A stretch of 64,000 nucleotides of DNA from contig JAUZTG010000028.1 in the NCBI GenBank assembly GCA_030734395.1, positions 186,001 to 250,000 on the forward strand. Direction: 5' to 3'. Positions 35,621 to 46,872 of the stretch are shown piece by piece (the stretch's first letter is position 1; every line of letters starts with the position of its first letter). Both the position numbers and the translations under genes were made by a program. The notes below the pieces were generated by a model. It was given only the letters and a program-made list of their open reading frames with translations, did no database searches and was not told the DNA's origin. The DNA comes from Sarocladium kiliense (taxonomy: Eukaryota > Ascomycota > Sordariomycetes > Hypocreales > Sarocladiaceae).

Positions 35621-37930
35621 ATGTCCGAATCAGGCTTTCAAGAACTCGACCGTTCCTCCGCTGAGAAAGCCGCGGAGTCAGGGACGTACAGTACGAGACC
35701 CCCGCCTCATCGCCGCCGGGACAAAAAACAACTGTCGTGCGATTTCTGCCGTAGGAGGAAGTATACACTAGACTACCCCCAGCCTCCCAAGTTCTTTTCG
35801 GATCAAGAACTGACTCTTTCGGAGGCTGAAGTGTGACAGAAAGCAGCCATGTTCTGCTTGTACAGCACGCGGCCTGGGGTGCTACTTTCCCAGCCCTGGC
35901 GCAGCCCCAATGGCACCAGGACCGTCATCTACGACTCGAACAGCACCCAAGCCAAGTCTTTCCGTTCTGGAGGACAAAGTCAGATCCCTAGAGCAACTGA
36001 TTGTCTCGGGTCTGACAACTGCGCGTTACCCGCATCCTGATGTTGAGCCATCGTCGCCCTTGAGCAGCGGGGTTTCACTGCGACCTGCTGTATCCGAGGC
36101 TGGAACGATGCACTGGGGCAATCAAGGCACAGTCTACTTTGGTGGTACCCACTGGGCTGCCATCATGGATGGTATTACGGAACTGAAAGGGCACTTCGAA
36201 ACTCTCAATGAGAGCCAGACTTCCGGAGGAGACGGCCAAGAACAGGTTGACGAACTGCCCCAGCGTCCACTGTTGTTATACAGCTATACACGACCACCTC
36301 CGAAGGAACAGTTGATATCTGAGTTGCCTGAGAGGAGTGTGGTTGATCGCATGGTGTTCTACTACTTCAGCGAGATGTCCCTCATGCCTTGTGAGTACTC
36401 AGCACGAAAAGTTAACTAGACTCTCAGTCTTTTGGGCACAGTATTTACCAACCCTACTTTCGCAGTGAATACACTCCATTCTCCAACCTTTCTTCAACAA
36501 GTCAGTAAGCAGGTTATGCCCCCTGGTGTAAAGGCGGTCTGACAAGCGACCCTTACTAGTACGAGAGATTCTGGGCAAACCCTCTTGAAGCATCTATCCG
36601 TTGGGTCGGCCTCCTGTACAGCATGCTTAGCGTTTCGGCCATTTTCTCCCTCAAATCCGATGTTAAGACTAGCGCTATGGTACTTGGCTTGAACGGCTTT
36701 GCGCAACATCCTCAATATCTTCATCAAACAGTGTACTGCCTGAAGGCTGGAGACTATCTTCGAGGAGGGCCACATGTCCTTGAAACGCTTATCAATTACT
36801 CAGTGGTCGACTTGATGATGACTTCTCGTCTACCCGACCTCGAAGGAGGAGCCTGGACGGTGTCAGGACTGACGACACAGATTGCCCTTCGCATGGGCTA
36901 TCACCGTGACCCGTGCCACTTCCCCGAGATATCTTGCTTCGAGGGAGAGATGCGACGGCGGCTCTGGGCTATGGTTCACATATGCGATACATCATTCGCT
37001 GTGCTTAGTGGCTCGCCAAGAATCATCGCTGAAGGGTCATGGGACACCAAGCCGCCTCGGAACCTATACGACAGTGATCTCGATATGAGCTGCACCACTC
37101 TTCCTGCGTCACGTCCAGACTCTGAGCTGACGCCAATGTCGTTCCCGTTGGCAAGGTACAAGCTGAGTCTCACCATGGGTTGGCTGATCGACGCCAACAT
37201 CTTTCATGGTCTCCTATCACCCGCTGAGATGCGACGCGCTGAGTCCCGTCTCGCAGAGACCTGGGATTCTATCCCTGCAAGATTCAAGTTCACGTCGTTG
37301 ACCCAGTGCCTTTCGGAGACTCCAGCTGGAATAGGGAAACGGCTTGGCCTCACATGTCTTTACAATAAAATGTACATCATGTTGCACATATGCCATTTGC
37401 TCAAGAGTCCTCGGCCAGCCAAGGAACGAGGCTGTGCCGACGACGAGGATGTTGCGTATGAAGTACACTCACGACGTACATGCATACATGCCGCATTGCA
37501 GAATGTGGAATGTCTGATGCTGTTGGACTCGGAGACTCGGCCTGGTGGTGCATTGGCTGTGCTGAAGAACAAATTATCCACCCTCGCGGTACATGAATTC
37601 CTGGTCGCAACTGCGGTTCTCAGTACGTTCCTATACCGGGCTGCAACATCGCCTATACACCACGACAAGACTTCCGGTATCGACATTTCGCGCATCGAGT
37701 CAGCTTTGAGACAGTGTAAAGATACGTGGGTACGATGGAGTGAGTGGTCGTCAGACGCCAAAAGGGCAGTAAACCTGTTGGAGCTGGTGTTCCAGAAACT
37801 GGATGGAAGCATTGACAATGTACTATTGAACGAGTTCTCCATGGCGCTGGATGAAATGGGCTTGAACCTCGGATGGGACACCGAGTACTTGGGGCTCGGC
37901 CTTAGCACGGATGACATGTTCAGTACGTAG
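35621..37930 (+). CDS. Zn2Cys6 transcription factor with fungal-specific regulatory domain
   Basis: Nuclear regulator. Exons 35621-35760, 35825-36390, 36466-36500 and 36560-37930 give 703 residues. The first intron interrupts the zinc cluster; joined, it reads CDFCRRRKLKCDRKQPCSAC then TARGLGC, with all six Cys at standard spacing. A short linker helix follows (VLEDKVRSLEQLI). The fungal-specific domain (middle homology region) covers about residues 240-560, with WANPLEASIRWVGLLYSMLS, GAWTVSGLTTQIALRMGYHR and EGEMRRRLWAMVHICDTSFA. A 35-base exon encodes LNTLHSPTFLQQ, which precedes YERFW as is usual in the family. It diverges from the MFS pump, whose expression it likely controls. Confidence 0.93.
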
Positions 37931-38230
37931 TCTTCTGAAGACCTATGCTACTCGAGCTGGCGTGCGGAACAAGAATGGTACAGAATCTCGGGCTTTGAGT
38001 TTTACTTAGTAGCATACATATGTATGTACTGGGCAGAAGAGGCGGCTGAAACCTAGTATCTTGTCAGGGACTTCATGTATATTATTCTAATGGCTCAGGT
38101 TACATATTAGAAACGAGTGCGGGTGAGACAGTCCGCCGCGCGCGACTGTCGAGTCATATTTCGTCTCTGTGCTATCGCGACGCGACCGAAGCATTCGTCT
38201 GCTGGGGAATAGCCCAATGGATGGCCCCTT

Positions 38231-39798
38231 TCAATACATGATTGTGTTCATGTTTTCCATAATCTTCCTGACGTATCTTGAGCCGACTTCTACGCCATCA
38301 TCATCCTGGAAGTCTTGCACATCTCCGAATTCCATGTTGTCATCGTCGAGGCACGTTAAACAAGTCTCGACGATCTTGCTGTACGTATCACCCATTCTAG
38401 ATCGCAGGGCGCCACGACTCAGCATAATCAGATGCTCCTTGACGGTTTCAGGTGTTGATCCGTCAAGCGTGTCGCCCTCAAGTTGGAGAATCTTTGAAAC
38501 TTTCACTTGGCCATCGGGGTTATAGGAGATGAGTGACTCCCACAGTCCAATCTCGAGGAGGCAGACTCCCAGGCTATAGATGTCGTGCTGCATGATAAAA
38601 TCGACAGCAGTGTTATTCCAGCGTGTAGGATGCTGGTACAAACTGTCCTTTCGTTCCTTTCTGGCCACATTCGTTTTGGCATCAGCATAACGGATGATCT
38701 GAAACCCAACAAGAGTGGTTATCGCCTTGAGTCCGCTCCCAGGCTCAGGTTCCAAGTTGAGTAGAGTTTCAGGAGAGATGTTCTTATGTACGAAGTCATA
38801 TAGGTGGACGTAATACACAGCGGCAACAAGTTGTCGGGCTGTTTCAAGGCGGGTGTTTAGTGATTCTGGAACATTACCAGAAAGAAGAAGCTGACGAAGG
38901 CTCTTCACGTTGAGGTAACCATCTGGTACACGAAAGACGAATTCCAAGCTGGACTTGTCTGGTCGGCGTACGATTCCCTTGCACTTCATTACACCGAATA
39001 TCTGAGGATTCGTGTCCCGGAGACGATGCGCAAGCTCTCGAGCATCCTTCAGCTTTACAGTATTCAGGGATGCTGTATCGATGATATGGTGCTTGGAGCC
39101 AGATTTGTCAGTCGCAAGCTGAGCTTTGCAGTATTGTATCTCGGATTTGTTGAGTCCATCGACGGTCTGCTCTGAGATGAAGATGGGGGTTCCATCATCA
39201 TCAAAGGCACGGCGAAATCTCAACGCTTCATGTGTGGGTTCTATAATACTCCGAGGCCTGCTGCGAGCGACAGTCTTCAGGACTCCATCGACAGGCAAGG
39301 GAGCGAGTTTGATGAATTGGTACCAGGACGGCTCGTATCGTTTTTGCCAGGCTTCAAGGTCCGTCACAGTGGTCTCGAGACTGTCCCTGAGGGCTAGGTA
39401 GTGCAGCTTCTTGACCGCTTTGGCGCTTCCGAACCTGTCTGGTTTGCTGAGAACTGCCGTTGCAGCTTCGAGCTTGTATTGGAGGATCTGAAGAACCCGA
39501 CCTTGGGTCTCTTGCTGTTCGGGACTCATCTCGCTCTCAAGTTGCCGCATGACCTCAAGTTGGCCGGATATACGCGACCAGCAGACCTCAATGCGGACGG
39601 ATATCTCGTTGAGCTTGACATCGGATGCATGATAGTCCTTGCAGGCCTGAACGAGGGCCGCGCCATATCTGTGACGATGTTGGCACGACGGGTAGGGGTG
39701 ATGGTTTGGGAAAGTCGGTGCAGCGATTTGGGAACTTACTTGAAGCAGAGATCAATTGTACCGACAAGCCCTGCAATTCCAAGAGCGAGTTCAGCCAT
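38231..39798 (-). CDS. HeLo (prion-inhibition/propagation) domain fused to a pseudokinase
   Basis: Exons 39740-39798 and 38231-39668 (intron 39669-39739) give 498 residues. The N-terminus MAELALGIAGLVGTIDLCFK, then YGAALVQACKDYHASDVKLN, matches the HeLo domain of HET-S, a helical bundle that in HET-S forms membrane pores and kills cells. The kinase-like part (about residues 245-470) has the fold markers FVHKNISPETLL and QHDIYSLGVCLLEIGLWESL, but both catalytic motifs are lost: HRD is HKN (314-316) and DFG is VGF (340-342). It is therefore a pseudokinase by sequence. Such HeLo-pseudokinases are widespread in fungi; functions are mostly unknown. It diverges from an active kinase-ankyrin gene across 772 bases. 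Confidence 0.88.
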
Positions 39799-40570
39799 TC
39801 TGAGACTGTGTTTTGCAATGACAGAGCTGGGCAACTTTCGCGCCAACAATGACCGCCAGTTGTTTAGCGGGAACGAGCCTCATAAAGGTCGAGTTGCTAT
39901 GGTGCAGTGCGGTGCGGTGCGGCGCGACCCCTCCCCATACTCCTAGCTGGGCTGGGAGCCACTATTAATAGCAGCGACATACGCTACTAATACTGTCCGT
40001 GTAGGAGTCCAGGACACCCAATTCTTGGAGATGGTCGCAGCTTGACGCTGGCCTCGACCGTTGAGCCGACTCCGTTACCACCCATCAGCCTCGCCTGCAC
40101 CTGCAGCTGCCCCTGCTAGCTGACTCGATGGACGTCCCAGCTGCCGCGTAGGGGCTCGATAGAGGACGCACATCAGGGCAAAGGCAGTCGCCAGCGTCAG
40201 CACCATCTGTCACGTGCCCCCTCACAAGCTCCCTTCGTGGGATGGTTCTCGGAGCAGCACATGGCCACAAAGATGTGCGACCAGATGAGGCGCAAGGCCT
40301 CCCTGAAACACACATGTCTTCAACGTAAGCGCGCGGGCTCTGTGCCACATGCTTCTGCACTTCGCAAGGCTATGTCATCAATCGCCCCCGGGCCCAGGAG
40401 ATAACCACCCAACCCATAAGCCGAATCCTACTGCCCCGCTCACCCTTTCAGCTCGCGGCTCTCCAACTCTTATTCACGTCCTACAGAGCCAAGGTCGCTC
40501 GCACACGATATGAGAAAGCTCAGTTTGGTATGACGAGAGCAGTCTAGATCATTCACGAAAGAAGGCATCC
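39799..40570. promoter_or_regulatory. Divergent promoter region of HeLo-pseudokinase and kinase-ankyrin genes
   Basis: 772 bases between divergent start codons; both genes may be co-regulated from here. A GTGCGGTGCGGTGCGG repeat lies at about 39,906-39,921. No gene seen. Confidence 0.5.
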
Positions 40571-43500
40571 ATGGCTGGCCGCTTGCCGGAAGCCCTGCTG
40601 GACTACCAGCTAGACACCCAGCTTGGCGAGAATCGGCGCTACATCACCCACATCGTCCAAGACGCTGATCAACCACCATCAACCCCTCCACGCATCGAAA
40701 CGTGGAAGACTGCTAAGCGACCTGTTGGAACGGGCGGTCAAGGGCAGGTCTTCCTGCAAAAATGCGTCGCCGGTGCCAGGCATTACCACGCCAGGGCTGT
40801 CAAGATAGTCCCCTGCTTTGGTGATGCAGGCAAGAAGCGATATCTTCGAGAGCTCGACGCTATGGTTAGGTTTTCCCATGAAAAGGTAGCGACTTATCTG
40901 ATTGAAAGAGGAAACATGCATTTCATAGACACTGACAGGGAGTTGCAGTATGCCAAGCATTTCGTCCGTATGCTGGGGTGGTACTACTTTGAGAATGACC
41001 TCTGCATCGCAATGGAGTACATCCCTGGAGGAGACCTACAGACATACCTCCGAGAACAGCCTCAATTAACGGAAGCCGAAACGCAGCAAATCATCAGCCA
41101 GGTGGTACAAGGCCTCGATATCATGCACAAAGGGGGCTTCGCTCATCGAGACATCAAACCTCAGGTATAAGATCGCTTGGCCCAATAAATGCGCTGCAGT
41201 TGTCTAACAACCTCTTCTAGAATGTTCTGATTCAGCAGCACCCAGTACCGAACATATCAAATGATTGGTGGGTCAAGCTCGCGGACTTCGGCATCAGCAA
41301 ACGAACAGATGCCGCGATGACTGTTGCGGGCAGCCTTGTCGGCACTCTGGAGTTCATGCCTCCCGAAGTGATCGAGCAGTCAGGGGATGAGTCTAATGTC
41401 GACTACAGAGCCGCGGATATGTGGGCTGTAGGTGTCATGGCTTTCTATATCTTGACCAGGCAACACGGCTTCCGCAGACGGCGACAGAGCTTCGATGATG
41501 TGGAAGTCATGCGCCAGGTCATTGCTCCTGACTGTGAGATAAGCTCCAATGGCATCGATTTTATTCTCAAGATGACTTCGCTGTCTCCGAGGGACAGACC
41601 AACCTCCAACTTGATTGCATCCCATGTATGGGTTGACCACTACATACCCAAGCTCTCAATCCCTCCAAGGATTAGTGTCACTGATGAGTACGTTTGTCCA
41701 TCTAGCCCGCTTCAGTTCTCCATCTGACAATACAGTTCTTCTGCGCCATCCTCCCCGGATAGCTTGTTCTCCACTGAACGAGAAATGACAACGCTGGCCA
41801 CGAATCTCGCCGATACATATCTCGATACTCAAAGCACCACCGTCTCTCGAGAAACAGCAGAATCAAAGCCTGTGCCTCCGCCACTGCCAGCAAGACCCAG
41901 ATTGTCTTCTATGACAATGCCTTCAGAAGAACCGAGAAGCGTGGACACTGAAGATGTTCCCGGAATGTCCATGTTGACCGCAGCGTCATTGGGTCGCGTA
42001 GCAGTGGTCAAGCGTCTAATTTCTGAAGGAGTTTCCTTGGATGAACAAAACACAGCGTTTGTTGAAGCAGCCTCCAAAGGTAATGCGACTATAGTAAAGC
42101 TGTTCTGCAAAGCTCGAAGCGATCTTACGGCCAAAAACCTCATAGTATGGACAGCTCTGGAGGCTGCTATCACACGAGGACATGGAGAGGTGGTATCTGT
42201 CCTGGCTGAGCAGCAGCTTGATTTTACGACTCTGCATCCTTCAGGATCAACATATCTGCAATTAGCCGTGACATCAGGCCATGCCGAAGTTGTCAGAGCC
42301 CTCTCCAACAATGGAGTCGCCCTGAATCAATTGATGGACAATGGCTTCACACCGATCTATTCAGCAGCCCACGATGGGCATGTCAAGGTTGTGGAGGTTC
42401 TTGCCGATAAGGTGCCTGGCTTCTTGACTCCACTACGAGCAGGTTGGGGTCCTCTCCATATCGCGGCGCTGAATGGGCATGTGGAAGTGGTGAGATTTCT
42501 CATCTCACGGGGAGCCGACTTCACGAGCGCAACAGAGGACGGTTGGTTCCCCATAGACATGGCTATCTCAAACCAGTCGACGGGCGTTGTCTCTTTCTTG
42601 TTTAACTGTGGAGCCGTACCAAGTGAAGTCACGGCGAACGGAAGCACCCCTCTGTTCATCGCGGCTGAAGGAGGGAATCTGGAGTTGACGCGGCTCCTCG
42701 TGGCACATGGTGCGAAAGTAGATGCCACTAATGCAAGGGGTTGGACAGCCCTGAACGTTGCGTGTGCTCGTGGTCATTTCGAAGTCGTCAAGTACCTTGT
42801 TGGAGTGGGGGCCGAATTTTCTGCAGCAAGCCTGGAGGGCTGGACTCCTCTGAATTCCGCAGCCTCAGAAGGCTTCCTCGAGATCACAAAGTTTCTCGCG
42901 GACAAAGGGGCTGATATACATCGTCAGAACGCCGATGGCTGGACCCCGCTACTTTCTGCCGCCTTGGGGGGCTATGTCGAGATCGTCAGCTTCCTTGCGG
43001 AGAGAGGGGCTGACCCGTTGGCTCAAACTACGGCCGGAGTCACGCCTATGGCAGGAGCAGGCGCAAGAGGGCATACCGAGGTTGTCAAGCTCCTCAATGA
43101 CCTCCAAAGCAGGGTTTGGATGAAGACCTTCTCACCATTGGTGGCGCACTGTGACACTACACCATATCGACCCTTACCTCCAAACATACTGAATCACGCG
43201 TCATGGACATCCAGAACCAGTTACATCGGTGATCGCTCGGCACCGAAGCTCTTTGCGTATTCCCAGTATTTAGGCGTCACCGGGAGTGGAACTGGCCGAT
43301 TTTCATTCGTTCTGCATAATGGCCCAACAAATAAGCACTCAGCCCTGGCCGCAGGAGGCGAAATTGCGAACGGAAGCCAGCGGAAATCCTTGGACTCCGT
43401 TATACATGTCGCTGCTCAACCAGGGTCACTCGAGACTCAGCAAGGTGTGGTTACGAATATCATCATGCGAGCAGGGATTGTGGGTGATGGCGAAATGACG

Positions 43501-43935
43501 GTGTTCCGCTATACGATCAAACCAACCCTTCGCCTTGGGAACGACAACGCACCACACCTGGCACAAGTGGACTTTGAGTGGAGAAGAATGCCCAGAAATC
43601 CAGCAGACAAGCAATCCTATCACAAGGAGATGTACCTTTACCAGATCCAAGGCCAGGACAAGGTCGGCCAGAATGCGATTGCACCTAATGTCGAGACAGA
43701 GAGGCACCCTATCGCGGCACCATGGGCTAAGTTTGATATCACAAGCAGATTCGAGACGTCAAATAGTTTCAACTTTCACTTTCTCCGAGCAATGGACAAC
43801 CGAACGGCGATCATAGCTCTCGCCACCGCGATTCAAATCTGGTACATGGGGACAGCTGGTTATATCAACACGGGAAAGATAAAGGGCCTCCTCGGATACG
43901 GCAAGAAGGAGACCGAAACGCCAGCGTCGACATAG
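40571..43935 (+). CDS. Protein kinase fused to ankyrin repeats and a C-terminal unknown domain
   Basis: Exons 40571-41164, 41221-41687 and 41736-43935 give 1,086 residues. The kinase (about residues 45-340) has all catalytic elements: glycine loop GTGGQGQVF (53-61), Lys78 in ARAVKIV, HRDIKPQN (catalytic Asp194, split from NVL by the first intron) and DFG (Asp220), then GTLEFMPPEV as the activation-segment end. It should be an active Ser/Thr kinase. From about 430 to 812 lie roughly eleven ankyrin repeats (for example GWTPLNSAASEGFLEITKFL). About 270 C-terminal residues form no family I recognise; near its end is a hydrophobic stretch (TAIIALATAIQIWYMG). Kinase plus ankyrins is the plan of animal RIPK4/ANKK1. 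Confidence 0.9.
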
Positions 43936-45481
43936 TGCATTCACATTAACCAAGATATCCAAGATTGCATAAAGGTGGAGGAATCAGATATATGGGAGGA
44001 GGTTACCTTCATTGCTCATTTAGAGCTATTTTCCGAACGATCTACTCCTACACCCCCTCATCCTGTCATACTATGGATATCCTTGCCAATATGATTCATA
44101 CTTGAAACTTGATTCAATCTTTCGTTCAGAATGCTCCGTCTCGGTGTAGACACGCTCTTCCGTAATTTTATGCAGCGAGCTATCAAGAGTTTGCGTCAAC
44201 ACTCAAAGAGGGAGTAGCCTTTTAGATGTACCGCTCACTTGAAGTTCGGCCTTCATCAAGCAACCGATTTCGTAGCGAACTGACGGAGAAAATCAGAGGT
44301 GGATGATGAATTTCCAATTTCTGGTCCTCAAAATGTACTATTTTTCATTCTAAGTATAGCCGTCGGTCCTATTGTGTTGTGCAGTAGCTCTCACTGGCAT
44401 CGCCTCATATGACAGTAATCCAGCCTGGCTAGATGGGATAACATCCAGATCAATTCAAGGGGCACAAAGTACATTTGCGCAGGAATTCTCGGTAACAAGA
44501 TCAAACAGGCATATAAATTATCATAAGCTAGGGGTATTGATAAGCAGGCTTCAGTCCGCTAGCTGGTCGATTTTACTCCAAAGCCATCACGGTAGGTCAT
44601 GCTTGAGGTCACCCCAGTGATCAGTCATAAACATCGACATAGCACATCCAATTAAGTAGGTGTGAATGACTTTACCCCGCTCATTTGTGACTTCTCCTAT
44701 ATCCAATCAGGGCATGTTGTCCCCATGCAGGACCTTGGCATATTCTCAGCTCGTCCAACAGACTTGGTGGTTCGAAGCGCCGCCTCTGCCTTACACCCCT
44801 AGCAGAGCTTGTCATTGATACAGCCTCTTGATACCAGGTGATTTTGTTGAAACCTGCGCTGCTGGTTAATACAGGTGATGAGAATGCGGCGAGATGAATA
44901 TGCATTACACTAACATCAAGTCATGGCAACTTCGCAACCAGGCTGGATCTGACTGAAGTGTGGCAGAAACCCCTCTCAGGCGACCATGGTGGTGATAGAT
45001 CAGGCCCAATGACCGTGTTCCGTCGGGTCACCCCGCCTTATCTTGCGTCTGTTGGGCTCCAATATCAAGTCCCAATGGATTCTAACATTCAGTTCGCAGC
45101 TATTTAGATAGAGCATCCAACGTCCAGGTTCCCGCTTCGGCCTTTCCCGCTCTTGTTCTATTGCACTCGAAGCACCCAATTTGTGCACACGGCTTTAGCA
45201 AACAGATCCTTGCCTAAAACTAGTCTTCCAACACTTATTTATGGTGGTTGCCGCCAATATTTACGTTATTCAAGCGACACGTAGCTTGCCACGCTGCTAC
45301 AGGCCGCCCCCAATTTAACTTTGCGCGGTCAAAGCTGGAACGTGACGCAGGCCTCTATACCTATCGAACCCACTGAAGGAAGTCGGGCATTTAACCATTG
45401 CCAGCAACTCAAACTTGTATCAATTGTATTCATCCTGGCTCTAGGCAGAAGACTGTGAGCCCTGGGCAGCCCACTGTTGCG
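43936..45481. other. Intergenic region, no gene seen
   Basis: About 1.5 kb, less GC-rich than the neighbouring genes. Only short frames with no protein-like pattern. The last few hundred bases must carry the promoter of the NYN-nuclease gene. Confidence 0.4.
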
Positions 45482-46872
45482 ATGGCTACTAGAGCAACTG
45501 AAACCTGCTGGTTATTCGTGGACGACTCTAATATCTGGATCGAAGCTCAAAAGGCAGCCGCTGCAGGCAGCACTCATCTGCCCAAGTTGACAGACCGGGA
45601 CAGAGAACCCCGTCTCAGAATCAATATTGGAAAGCTGGCTGACAAACTCTGCAAAGGCCGCACTAGAGGCATCTCGTCCTTGTACGGTTCGCGTCCACCT
45701 CCAAACGACACAGTTTGGGCCGCCTTCACGCACTTTGACTTCGAACTGCACATTTTTGAGAAGAACTTGAAGAATAAAGAGAAGGAGGTGGATACTGAAA
45801 TGGCGTCGGATCTTGTTGAGAGAGCTACTGAGCTTCGCGTCGGGGCGAAGAGCGACACGCTGATCATGGAACAAAAGAAAAACACAATCTTCGTTGTGAT
45901 TACTGGAGACCGGGACATGGTCCCCCCGATCAGGAAAGTCCTGATGGCGGATATACGTGTTGAGCTTTGGGCCTGGAAGTTCGGACTTGCGAAAGACTAT
46001 TATCGACTATGCTCCGAGTATCCAGGCCTTCTGTCTGTGAACCACCTCGAGTCGGTGGCTGGTCATATATTCTTCACAAACACAAAGTCGACACGGCGAG
46101 GCAAACCTGATCCTGCCAAGACCTTGGTGCTCCGTGTGGACACTGGCACGGAGATGAACGAGGATGCTGTTAGCGCGGAGTTATCCCAGCTTCATCTCCT
46201 CTTCTATACCAACAATTCTGCATCCAAGACGGTGATTTTTGTGGAGTTTCCTCGGGTACTCAATATCGAAAACGTGTTGCTTAAAGCAAGGCAGATTTTC
46301 AAGGGCAAATGCACGGTGCTATCTTGGCCCGAGTACGCCAATTCTTCTCGGAACGACACTGAAACTGCCCTGGAGTCAAGGAACAGGTACGCGCCCTTGG
46401 AAACCGAAGACAAGATCACCTCCGATGCGGATCCAAATACCGAAGATCAGAAAGAGGAAGAAGGCTTGATCAGCAGCGGAGATGCCAACTCGCCACAAAG
46501 CAACGAAGCCTATAAGGACGGAGTCACTGATGCTAGACCTGGAGACATCGACGAATGGAGACGGTCAGCCGGTCTGATCCTGCGAAAACCCATCGACGTC
46601 ACCAGCGCCAAAGTCAACAGTGTCCCGAGGGGATCCGCTGCAGCAAGCGCGGTGATTGCGGGTACAGGCACATCCCGAGTGAGCAGATGATCTTCGAGAG
46701 CTACCCAGGCCAGGACATGAGATGGTGGAAGACAAAAAGATGCAATCGCGTAGGCTGCCGCCAAGGTTCGAAATGTCCATTTGCACACAATGATGGCGAA
46801 AGCTGGTGTCTTTACTGCAAGGTCCTAGGTCATGTTGTCGACAGTTGCCAGTGGAGTTGGACTAAGAAATAA
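45482..46872 (+). CDS. NYN-domain (PIN-like) putative ribonuclease with CCCH and CCHC zinc fingers
   Basis: Exon 45482-46563 and exon 46614-46872 give 446 residues. The 50-base intron (GTCAGC..AAAG) is inferred because the NYN frame and the zinc-finger frame differ and this join fits both ends; it is the weakest part of the model. NYN domain: FVDDSNIWIEA (Asp14, Asp15), VDTEMASDL (Asp104, Asp110) and VVITGDRDMVPPI (Asp143, Asp145), the usual acidic metal-binding residues. The C-terminus has two CCCH-type fingers (C364-x5-C-x5-C-x3-H380 and C404-x4-C-x5-C-x3-H419) and a CCHC knuckle (C426-x2-C-x4-H-x4-C439). Together these suggest an RNA-binding, RNA-cleaving enzyme. Start could be 84 bases upstream (45398). 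Confidence 0.75.
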
